DNA from: Anaerolineae bacterium
Lineage (GTDB): Bacteria; Chloroflexota; Anaerolineae; B4-G1; SLSP01
Length of the DNA: 7,197 bases
NCBI GenBank assembly: GCA_016928755.1
Contig: JAFGKB010000010.1
Coordinates: 1-7,197, forward strand
Direction of reading: 5' to 3'
Numbering within the stretch: the stretch's first letter is position 1; the number at the start of each line of letters is the position of its first letter. The position numbers and the translations under genes are program-made. Shown here in pieces: positions 1-4,582 of this stretch. Under the pieces are notes generated by a model. The model had not been told where the DNA came from and did not search any database. It worked only from the letters and a program-made list of their open reading frames with translations.

Positions 1-596
1 AGCAAACTCAAGACAGCACCATTGGCAGAAGCCTTCTGGAACCATTCATATAGCCTAATACTCTGCCGCCCGGCTAAGATAACCACCGTATTTTCCAACT
101 TCGCCAGAGAGAGCAGTAAATGACGCCATTCCTCTTCTAATTTCTCACTCTCTGTTGGTTGGACCTTCTCCATCGTGTCCATCCGCAGAATGACCCGCTT
201 CTGGCCCGTAATAAGGCTGAAACAATGACGGAATGCTTCATCGGCAATATGACCCAATTCCGCCATCTTCTCAGAAGAAGCACCACCGGCCTGCAACATC
301 TGGTCATACTCTCGCTGCTTGGCAAAATAGTCATCAAACTTACCCTTTCCGAGAGAGTGGGCCAACTGTTTATATACATTAGGCTTCAGGTGCATATTAG
401 GATCTGCTAAATCGAGGATTTCCGGAATTATCAGGTTTGGACGTTGGCCGTAGCGGCGTGCTACCTCTTGCAAAGTAAACGTCTTTCCTAAACCCCCACG
501 TCCGTGTAAACAGAGTATATGCGTTTGCACAGCGTTAATGGCCTGATCGATTTGATCTAATAAAGCAACACGTCCGATAAACTTCCGGGAACTCAT
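1..596 (-). CDS. STAND/AAA-type ATPase, C-terminus beyond window
   Basis: An open frame runs from an ATG at 596-594 to the left edge without a stop (198 codons visible). The protein opens with RKFIGR, the short N-terminal box that precedes many STAND NTPase domains, then a P-loop GRGGLGKT at residues 32-39. A plausible Walker B strand, RVILRMD, ends at D140, and a following strand ends in AGR near residue 177, like the sensor strand of the neighbouring protein. There is no N-terminal effector or adaptor domain, so any effector or sensor part must lie past the window edge. The start codon overlaps the TGA of the upstream gene (ATGA, 593-596), so the two are almost certainly one operon with coupled translation. 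Family knowledge suggests an ATP-driven switch or scaffold in the cytoplasm; substrate and trigger are unknown. It could be an ordinary AAA regulator instead. Confidence 0.85.
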   Translation of the reverse strand, partial: MSSRKFIGRVALLDQIDQAINAVQTHILCLHGRGGLGKTFTLQEVARRYGQRPNLIIPEILDLADPNMHLKPNVYKQLAHSLGKGKFDDYFAKQREYDQMLQAGGASSEKMAELGHIADEAFRHCFSLITGQKRVILRMDTMEKVQPTESEKLEEEWRHLLLSLAKLENTVVILAGRQSIRLYEWFQKASANGAVLSL

Positions 597-2653
597 TCTA
601 AATCGTCCTCCGATTGGTCAAGGTAGTGATTAAGCTTCTCGTACAACATTTTAGTTTCCTGTTCTCCCAGGATTTCCTCAAAGAGCAAGTTAATATCCTC
701 TATCTCTTTCAGTTGGGTAACAAATCGTTTTCTTAAATCCCGCACATCATATCTAAACTGTGACCGCAACCCTCTTAAATACTCAATAAGCTTCTCGGCT
801 AGCTTCTCCCCATCAGGCAGTGGTGTTTCTAGATTAGTCATGTTATCACAAGGATAGTGCATTGAGTTTATATAATGATAGAAAGCCTGTAGCCCAACAT
901 ATACCTGGGGTATACCGGCTAACGGCTGCGGCAAATCCTCGGTTGTAAATAATTCGTGATTGATCCTATATGCCAACCCATTGACCCTACTGTAATAATC
1001 CCGGTCACGTAACTTCATCTCTGCCACAAAGAGCTTTCGCACAATAGCATCCTCATAAAAACCCAGTAAGTTCTCACAGGGTTTCACCAAGCGTGTGCTG
1101 GCTAACTCTTGTAAGAGTTTATCTGCTGTAATGGATTCCGGCAGCTCAAAATCTATACCTGATCTTAAAAAGGCATCAATAATATCCCGGTTGAAATACA
1201 GTAACACACTGATACTACGCAAAAATGCCGTCAAATACTCCGGGGAAACTAATTTCCGTATCTCTTCAATAACAGGTACCACATGGTCACTAAAGAATAC
1301 CTCATTTCTCCGGTCAAAATATCTTTGATCCACGCCCAAGTTAGTATCTTGGGCGATCTGTATCAAGATATCCTTAATACACTTTGGATGACCGCCGCTA
1401 ATCTTATTGACGTTCGCCGCTATCAAGTTGAGCGTATCATCGCGCAGAGAAATCTGTGGCCCTTGGCGCGAGGCCCAGGTCACAACCATCGACTGAATCA
1501 CATCGTGGGCAAAAGGCTCCAATTCTATCCAAACATGGCGAAATGGTATCTGATCCCACAATTCGATTAGGAGTTTATTCAACTCATCTTCGGAGCGTTT
1601 AAAAATCCGTCCGGCAAATAGCGTCTTAAAGATTATGCCCGCCTGCTTACGGGACCTTAAATCGGGGACAAATTCTCGCAATAACCACTTGGCGGCAGGT
1701 TCTGATAAGTATTCCACCGAATCTATTAGCAACACTATGCCCAGGTTGCCCTGTTCGTAGCGGGAATACTCGGTTACCAGGCGTGCAAAGCAGTCCTCAG
1801 CACGTATCAGGTTATCTTGCTGGACCACATCCTCACAAGTCTTCAGGACCTCAGAAGCCCCGAACTTCCCGGCAAACTTCTCCGCCAGTATAAAATAAAA
1901 TTCTGAGAGCAAGTGATTAGCCTTAAGTGGAGAATACCGCTCCCACAACTCCTTAATATCCACATACACACACGTCCAGCCAATATTACTAAATTCCAGT
2001 TCCGCTTTCTTGAGTAAATAGGTCTTACCATATCCGGCAGGAGCCGTTATCACGAAATGCAAGATATCATTTCTTTGTAGCTTGCGTAATTCAATCTCCC
2101 GGTTCTCAAATTCAGGCATCAAATCTGGGCCAGGTGGTTTGGGACGCTTCGTAAGTTCAGGTATATGTTTACGCCAAAGCCGCAGTACCACATCTGAAGG
2201 AGTATCCTCTGCAATATCCTCACCTAAGTCCAGGAGAGCTTGTCTTATCTCTTTCTCAAAATCCGGCTCAGCCACCTCGGTATCTGTGATTTGATTACCC
2301 GGAGTCGCCGGGGTATGCGTTGCTTCTTCTGCGGTCACCAACTCCTGCTCTAACAAATCTGCCAGCTTTGCCAGCTCTTGATGGCAGGCATCTCGGGGAC
2401 TAGTCCGCTCACTCAATATCCGTAACAATAAAGTAAGGAGATTTTTACCACTATCGTCATATCGCTCACCCAGATAACCAATCAATAACTGCACCCGGCT
2501 GGTGGGGTCATGAGCTGTTGGCAGTTGGTTCCGCCACGGACTGAGACGTTCATCCAAGAAAAAAGCCTTTACCTTATCATCGCTATCAAACGGCCCGCAC
2601 TTCAGCATAGTCTCTTGTAAACGCCCGTATAAACCAGAAGGAATATCGCCCAT
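593..2653 (-). CDS. EAD-like domain fused to STAND NTPase
   Basis: A 686-aa protein. Residues 1-105 form an all-helical domain with the pattern LYGRLQETML...FFLDERLSPWRNQLP...RVQLLIGYL...LLTLLLRIL. This resembles the death-like effector-associated domains (EADs) that recruit partner effectors; the exact EAD class is not assigned. A variable linker (106-175) leads to an ATPase: entry box EFENREIEL (181-189), P-loop APAGYGKT (204-211), Walker B IVLLID ending at D311, sensor strand with AGR (347-349), and a GGHP motif (420-423) matching the STAND GxP position. A winged-helix-like segment (about 470-545) and a charged helical tail (615-680) follow. No nuclease, protease, TIR or membrane segment is visible, so the effector is probably a separate protein carrying a matching EAD. 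The start is supported by AGAGGT at 2658-2663. It is first in a coupled pair with the gene at 1-596. A conflict role is inferred from family. Confidence 0.88.
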   Translation of the reverse strand: MGDIPSGLYGRLQETMLKCGPFDSDDKVKAFFLDERLSPWRNQLPTAHDPTSRVQLLIGYLGERYDDSGKNLLTLLLRILSERTSPRDACHQELAKLADLLEQELVTAEEATHTPATPGNQITDTEVAEPDFEKEIRQALLDLGEDIAEDTPSDVVLRLWRKHIPELTKRPKPPGPDLMPEFENREIELRKLQRNDILHFVITAPAGYGKTYLLKKAELEFSNIGWTCVYVDIKELWERYSPLKANHLLSEFYFILAEKFAGKFGASEVLKTCEDVVQQDNLIRAEDCFARLVTEYSRYEQGNLGIVLLIDSVEYLSEPAAKWLLREFVPDLRSRKQAGIIFKTLFAGRIFKRSEDELNKLLIELWDQIPFRHVWIELEPFAHDVIQSMVVTWASRQGPQISLRDDTLNLIAANVNKISGGHPKCIKDILIQIAQDTNLGVDQRYFDRRNEVFFSDHVVPVIEEIRKLVSPEYLTAFLRSISVLLYFNRDIIDAFLRSGIDFELPESITADKLLQELASTRLVKPCENLLGFYEDAIVRKLFVAEMKLRDRDYYSRVNGLAYRINHELFTTEDLPQPLAGIPQVYVGLQAFYHYINSMHYPCDNMTNLETPLPDGEKLAEKLIEYLRGLRSQFRYDVRDLRKRFVTQLKEIEDINLLFEEILGEQETKMLYEKLNHYLDQSEDDLE

Positions 2654-2704
2654 AATGACCTCTTTGCTTTAAAAATCTACATCCACTTTATGAAATAATT
2701 CTAC

Positions 2705-2729
2705 GTATTTTTATAGGTTTGTAAAATAC
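2705..2729. promoter_or_regulatory. AT-rich dyad upstream of the EAD-STAND gene
   Basis: GTATTTT (2705-2711) and AAAATAC (2723-2729) form a perfect 7-bp inverted repeat with an 11-nt centre, about 50 bp upstream of the minus-strand start at 2653. On the minus strand the centre contains TATAAA, a possible -10 box, but I see no convincing -35 box. It could be an operator over the promoter of the NTPase operon, or a weak hairpin. Between here and 2653 the DNA is AT-rich and holds only the ribosome binding site. Confidence 0.3.
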
Positions 2730-2740
2730 TAACACTTACA

Positions 2741-2810
2741 CCCGATAGACCGGGCTTAAAGCCCCATTCATGGGGCGTGACTGAGTAGCCCTGGGATTTA
2801 TCCCTGGGCG
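2741..2810. repeat. Cluster of GC-rich palindromic hairpins
   Basis: Three stems are packed into about 60 bp. GGGCTTAAAGCCC (2752-2764) is a perfect odd palindrome. It overlaps GCCCCAT/ATGGGGC (2761-2767 with 2770-2776, 2-nt loop). Then comes GCCC-T-GGGAT / ATCCC-T-GGGC (2788-2797 with 2800-2809), nine pairs around one T-T mismatch. The first two stems share bases, so only one can form at a time. Such clusters occur at the ends of IS200/IS605-type elements and in REP-like repeats, but no transposase is present. It may be a relic, a mobile repeat, or a bidirectional transcription barrier between the minus-strand NTPase operon and the plus-strand genes. Confidence 0.5.
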
Positions 2811-2860
2811 GAATAAGCATTCACAAATATGATAGCATTTTCCCCCTAACTTATGGTAGA

Positions 2861-2951
2861 CTTTATATAATGAGGAGCTACTATACGGTAAGTCACACCA
2901 ACGATAACGAAAATTGGTGCATTGCACTTTCTTAAGTGCGTTGCACCTGAT
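2861..2951 (+). repeat. Structured leader element, copy A
   Basis: This stretch is homologous to 4190-4292. The first 43 bases align without gaps (2861-2903 to 4190-4232, 30 of 43 identical), and the match continues through GGTGCATTGCACTT and ends at GCACCTGAT. Two alternative folds compete. CACCAA (2896-2901) can pair with TTGGTG (2914-2919). Alternatively GGTGCA (2916-2921) pairs with TGCACC (2942-2947) and encloses GCACTT-TCTT-AAGTGC (2924-2939). The GGTG bases belong to both stems. Copy A begins at a TATAAT-like box and lies upstream of the 68-aa gene, so it would form the 5' part of a long leader RNA. I do not recognise a named riboswitch. It could instead act as DNA, for example as a recombination or protein-binding site. 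Confidence 0.65.
2866..2871 (+). promoter_or_regulatory. Putative -10 box (TATAAT) for the 68-aa gene
   Basis: A perfect TATAAT lies 25 bp before the first hairpin of element A. The matching position in element B reads TAAAAT, so the -10-like character is kept in the second copy. No good -35 box lies 16-18 bp upstream (the region is C-rich), so an activator or an extended -10 type would be needed. A start near 2878 would give a leader of roughly 220 nt before the ATG at 3097. Confidence 0.4.
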
Positions 2952-2953
2952 TC

Positions 2954-3053
2954 AAGACTACAAAAGTCTTAGAGACCTGTTGCTTTGGCATAAGCGCATC
3001 TTGATGGATGGAAGTCCGCTTTACAGGGGGACTATTAAGACTTTTGTAGTCTT
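2954..3053. repeat. Paired 17-bp palindromes forming an 18-bp inverted repeat
   Basis: AAGACTACAAAAGTCTTA (2954-2971) is the exact reverse complement of 3036-3053, with 64 nt between. Each arm is also a dyad: AAGACT-ACAAA-AGTCTT (2954-2970) and AAGACT-TTTGT-AGTCTT (3037-3053), with centres 83 bp apart, about eight helical turns. As RNA the region can form either two small hairpins or one long stem enclosing CATC-TT-GATG (2997-3006) and AGTCC/GGACT (3013-3017 with 3029-3033). As DNA it looks like two identical operators suited to looping by a dimeric repressor. It sits between element A and the ribosome binding site of the 68-aa gene, so autoregulation is a natural guess. No counterpart is seen after element B. 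Confidence 0.7.
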
Positions 3054-3096
3054 CCGGCAAGCTACTTTTAAAGCGTGCGGTTAGGGAGGTAGGCTA

Positions 3097-3303
3097 ATGG
3101 AATTTGAGACCATTATACACCGGCTGAACCATGCATTAGAACGTTTTGAACGTAAATACGGGGTAATGTCCCAGACCTTTTATGAAGTATACAACGCGGG
3201 TGAAGAGCCGGAAGACGATGCTTGGGTGTTGGATTTTGAGGAATGGGCGGGACTGTATGAGGTCTGGTGCGACCGGCGGCAAGCGTATGTAGAGGCGAGA
3301 TAA
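3097..3303 (+). CDS. Small antitoxin-like protein, 68 aa
   Basis: A 68-aa acidic protein with a strong ribosome binding site, GGGAGG at 3084-3089, seven bases before the ATG. An N-terminal helix carries ALERFERKYGVMSQTFYE (residues 13-30), followed by an acidic stretch (GEEPEDD, 35-41) and a second helix with DFEEWAGLYEVW (46-57). This pattern recalls short hypothetical proteins of the ERKYGMSSEEFY type, common in Chloroflexi and cyanobacteria and often the first gene of small toxin-antitoxin-like pairs. I cannot name a characterised member. Its expected toxin is absent: the next gene, 62 bp downstream on the same strand, is another antitoxin family (UPF0175). A decayed second copy of codons 40-49 lies at 4422-4451. 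The leader is long and highly structured. It is very likely a real gene; the antitoxin role is inferred. Confidence 0.75.
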   Translation: MEFETIIHRLNHALERFERKYGVMSQTFYEVYNAGEEPEDDAWVLDFEEWAGLYEVWCDRRQAYVEAR

Positions 3304-3313
3304 TATCCGGTAC

Positions 3314-3330
3314 CGCGCATATGATGCGTG
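3314..3330 (+). other. Short hairpin in the intergenic gap
   Basis: CGCAT-ATG-ATGCG (3316-3328), extended by one G-U and one C-G pair to 3314-3330, gives a seven-pair stem just after the stop of the 68-aa gene. AT-rich DNA (3331-3352) and the ribosome binding site of the UPF0175 gene follow. It may shield the upstream mRNA, or be an operator for a second promoter. It lacks the U-run of a terminator. Confidence 0.3.
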
Positions 3331-3365
3331 ATATTCACTATATATTCAATGTAAAGGAGTGAAAG

Positions 3366-3638
3366 ATGGAAGAAGTCACGCAAATGACATTGGAGTATCC
3401 GAAGGAATTGCCATTGCTGCTCAAGACATCGCGCAGCGAGTTTGAGGCTGAAGTGCGTTTCCTCGCGGCAGCCAAGTTGTATGAGCTTGGGCGGATTTCC
3501 TCCGGAAAGGCGGCGCGTATGGCCGGTGTCCCACGCGCGGAATTTATCACAAAGTTGGGGCAATACGGCATCCCGGCGGTGAACTTGTCGGGGGATGAAG
3601 TTTTGGAAGAGGTTAAAGCAGCCCTAGAACAGGATTAA
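3366..3638 (+). CDS. UPF0175 family antitoxin-like protein
   Basis: A 90-aa protein with AAAGGAG (3353-3359) six bases before the ATG. Its core, KLYELGRISSGKAARMAGVPRAEF (residues 37-60), is the helix-turn-helix-like signature of UPF0175, followed by the characteristic GIPAVNLSGDEVLEEV (68-83). Length and motif order fit the family. Members usually precede a DUF3368 PIN-type nuclease and are treated as its antitoxin. Here only a six-codon frame follows (3641-3661), so the toxin appears lost. The N-terminus (1-28) is more variable, as usual. It is probably co-transcribed with the 68-aa gene upstream. It would act in the cytoplasm as a DNA-binding repressor or toxin neutraliser; as an orphan it might regulate in trans or protect against related toxins. 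Family call is firm, function inferred. Confidence 0.87.
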   Translation: MEEVTQMTLEYPKELPLLLKTSRSEFEAEVRFLAAAKLYELGRISSGKAARMAGVPRAEFITKLGQYGIPAVNLSGDEVLEEVKAALEQD

Positions 3639-3640
3639 GG

Positions 3641-3661
3641 ATGAAGGCCGTCGTTGTTTGA
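3641..3661 (+). pseudogene. Six-codon stub, possible remnant of the UPF0175 partner toxin
   Basis: Two bases after the UPF0175 stop an ATG opens the frame MKAVVV followed by TGA. DUF3368 PIN-type toxins that normally follow UPF0175 genes often begin with a similar hydrophobic strand (MK-VVV-type) leading into a conserved aspartate. Here the frame stops before that residue and no homologous continuation is visible, so the toxin body seems deleted. The stretch is too short for a firm call and could be chance. Confidence 0.3.
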
Positions 3662-3690
3662 GGTCATTCTAAACGGCTTTTGCTTTTTGC
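3647..3690 (+). terminator. Weak candidate terminator after the UPF0175 gene
   Basis: GCCGT (3647-3651) can pair with ACGGC (3673-3677), followed by TTTTGCTTTTTGC. The T-run is good, but the stem is only five pairs and the loop is 21 nt, so termination would be inefficient. It lies where a plus-strand stop signal is expected, opposite the end of the minus-strand fragment. Confidence 0.25.
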
Positions 3691-3771
3691 TCCACTGCGC
3701 ACGCGGTAAGCGTGGGTGTCCTGGAGATAGTCTTGGATATAGGTTTCAAATGCTTTTTCTGATACGTCCAT
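3664..3771 (-). pseudogene. hsdR: Truncated N-terminus of type I restriction HsdR
   Basis: A 35-codon minus-strand frame starts at 3771 behind a good AGAGGTGA ribosome binding site three bases upstream. Its first residues, MDVSEKAFETYIQDYLQD then THAYRVRS, match my recollection of the extreme N-terminus of type I restriction endonuclease R subunits (SEK-FE--I---L---GYR-R). The family continues for about 1000 residues with a YDR--CLDPE-type motif. Here the similarity is lost after about residue 26 and the frame stops at 3664. It lies 48 bp downstream of the DUF5678 gene on the same strand, the place for a following operon gene. I read it as the 5' end of a lost hsdR, cut off at a junction near 3660-3690. 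The assignment rests on a short memory-based match. Confidence 0.5.
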
Positions 3772-3819
3772 GCGTCACCTCTGAAAATACCATACCTCAG
3801 CGAAGTATTGCATTTCAAT

Positions 3820-4179
3820 TCACTCCATTCGAAAGCCACGACGTTCTAAGGTTGGCATAGCTTGTTTCGTTACCAAGGTAATCATCACCGCCGTATCAGG
3901 CCAGTGTTGTTGCACCCGCGCATGGAGCTGTTTAAAATCCTTATCGTGATCCACAACCTCACCATTATGCATAGCAATATAGTAGCCTAGATATTGGTCA
4001 CATAGTTGTGAATGTTGTTGACGATAGCACGCGCTTTCCTCGGCAATTTTACGGCGATCCAACTCCCAGAAATATTGCCGGAGTGCAACATTCAAAATGT
4101 CAGTGATAGCCGTACTTTGTTCCTGCGCAAGCTTTTCCGCACGTTGGTAAAGTGCGGGGTTAATCAAAGTAAGACCCAT
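3820..4179 (-). CDS. RHH-like / DUF5678 antitoxin-type protein
   Basis: A 119-aa protein with AAGGAGAG (complement of 4186-4193) six bases before the ATG. Residues 1-48 (INPALYQRAEKLAQEQ...ITDILNVALRQYFWEL) look like a ribbon-helix-helix or VapB-like DNA-binding segment. Residues 58-102 carry the DUF5678 signature YLGYYIAMHNGEVVDHDKD, then a helix and ITLV strand; the tail RRGFRME is also familiar in the family. Such proteins often form the first gene of toxin-antitoxin-like or protease-containing pairs; here the downstream neighbour is only the hsdR-like fragment. The upstream region begins inside element B, whose homology edge (4190) falls within this gene's ribosome binding site. Domain call is good; partner and role are unknown. 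Confidence 0.78.
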   Translation of the reverse strand: MGLTLINPALYQRAEKLAQEQSTAITDILNVALRQYFWELDRRKIAEESACYRQQHSQLCDQYLGYYIAMHNGEVVDHDKDFKQLHARVQQHWPDTAVMITLVTKQAMPTLERRGFRME

Positions 4180-4189
4180 TTTAATCTCT

Positions 4190-4292
4190 CCTTATAAAAT
4201 AAAGTGTTACCATGTGGCCAGCTACACCAACGACAATCGGTGCATTGCACTTAAGAAAGTGCCCGTGATTTCTTAATCACGCAGCACCTGAT
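4190..4292 (+). repeat. Structured leader element, copy B, with an extra hairpin
   Basis: This is the second copy of the element at 2861-2951. It shares a -10-like box (TAAAAT, 4195-4200), ACACCAACGA, GGTGCATTGCACTT and GCACCTGAT. GGTGC (4239-4243) can pair with GCACC (4284-4288), enclosing two hairpins: GCACTT-AAGA-AAGTGC (4247-4262) and an additional GTGATT-TCTT-AATCAC (4265-4280). CACC (4225-4228) can compete by pairing with GGTG (4239-4242). The 16-nt central hairpin is the exact reverse complement of the one in copy A (2924-2939), so only the loop is flipped. It lies 46 bp upstream of the DUF5678 gene but points away from it, and is followed by a decayed copy of the 68-aa gene. It may also serve as promoter DNA for the minus-strand gene. 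Confidence 0.65.
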
Positions 4293-4319
4293 AGATTTTC
4301 AGAAGAGTGCCCGCACACC

Positions 4320-4331
4320 GATAAGCTTATC
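4320..4331. other. Perfect 12-bp palindrome GATAAGCTTATC
   Basis: A perfect palindrome in the gap after element B, followed by further AT-rich ATATCAT. It could be an operator or chance. Around it (4293-4360) I see no gene. Confidence 0.25.
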
Positions 4332-4373
4332 ATATCATAGCCTGTGACAAGATGCAACGTAAATTTCGGGAGG

Positions 4374-4403
4374 GGGTGCGTTTTTGGAAACACTGACGCT
4401 CCC
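4374..4403 (+). other. Imperfect hairpin before the decayed gene copy
   Basis: GGG-T-GCGT (4374-4381) pairs with ACGC-T-CCC (4396-4403) around a T-T mismatch, with a 14-nt loop, followed by TAATTTT. It resembles a poor terminator. The preceding GGGAGG (4368-4373) may be the relic of the ribosome binding site of the decayed 68-aa gene copy. Confidence 0.25.
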
Positions 4404-4404
4404 T

Positions 4405-4451
4405 AATTTTGAAATACACTCGACGATGCCTGTGTCCTGGATTTTGAGGAA
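4405..4451 (+). pseudogene. Remnant of a second copy of the 68-aa antitoxin-like gene
   Basis: Bases 4422-4451 match 3214-3243 at 26 of 30 positions, including a 14-base identity (TGGATTTTGAGGAA). Translated in the gene's frame they read DDACVLDFEE against DDAWVLDFEE, codons 40-49 of the intact protein. Just before, AATTTTGAAATACAC (4405-4419) loosely resembles the start of that gene (codons 2-8), which suggests a deletion between the two parts. After 4451 the similarity stops. The fragment lies downstream of element B as the intact gene lies downstream of element A, so the whole unit was probably duplicated and this copy decayed. The internal match is directly visible; the 5' part is weaker. 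Confidence 0.65.
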
Positions 4452-4465
4452 CAGCAAATATCGCA

Positions 4466-4494
4466 TTGTCCATTTATACTTTTTGGAGTAAAAT
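4466..4494 (+). promoter_or_regulatory. Candidate promoter for the CpXC-STAND gene
   Basis: TTGTCC (4466-4471) and TAAAAT (4489-4494) are spaced by 17 bp, a usual sigma-70-like arrangement. An overlapping TATAAT (4494-4499) lacks a matching -35 box. Transcription would start near 4501, leaving a leader of about 80 nt. Confidence 0.4.
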
Positions 4495-4548
4495 ATAATT
4501 GGTTATATGGGAATATAGGACTAATTTATGTCATTAAGTATAACTTAC

Positions 4549-4563
4549 GGCAGAACGCCTGCC
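4549..4563 (+). other. Small hairpin just before the ribosome binding site
   Basis: GGCAG (4549-4553) and CTGCC (4559-4563) form a five-pair stem with a 5-nt loop, ending eight bases before the AGGAGG of the CpXC-STAND gene. It could affect ribosome access or protect the transcript end, but it is small enough to be chance. Confidence 0.25.
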
Positions 4564-4570
4564 TCATACC

Positions 4571-4578
4571 AGGAGGAA
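4571..4578 (+). promoter_or_regulatory. Ribosome binding site that fixes the GTG start
   Basis: AGGAGG (4571-4576) stands six bases before GTG at 4583. The ATG at 4596 is out of frame, and the first in-frame ATG (4988) would delete the CpXC domain, so this site decides the start. Confidence 0.75.
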
Positions 4579-4582
4579 CACA

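Noticed and set aside
137..410. Frames on both strands inside the partial ATPase gene
   Set aside because: The full-length minus-strand frame with a P-loop and ATGA overlap explains this DNA.
2736..2927. 63-aa minus-strand frame across the hairpin cluster
   Set aside because: It spans palindromic repeats and element A, its composition is unlike a protein, and it has no recognisable motif.
2954..3053. Retron ncRNA with a1/a2 stem
   Set aside because: The long inverted repeat enclosing hairpins resembles a retron layout, but no reverse transcriptase gene is in the window and the repeat arms are self-palindromic.
3180..3571. Two minus-strand frames opposite the 68-aa and UPF0175 genes
   Set aside because: They are antisense shadows of two genes with good ribosome binding sites and family matches.
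3654..3860. 68-aa plus-strand frame
   Set aside because: It begins inside the toxin stub, is antisense to the hsdR-like fragment and the end of the DUF5678 gene, and has no ribosome binding site or motif.
2861..4292. Integron cassette flanked by attC sites
   Set aside because: A and B are folded direct repeats around small antitoxin genes, as cassettes would be, but neither shows the GTTRRRY / RYYYAAC core pair (CACCAAC and GTTGCAC do not fit), and no integrase is present.
2861..4292. CRISPR array or direct-repeat cluster
   Set aside because: There are only two copies, 1.3 kb apart, with no spacers and no cas genes.
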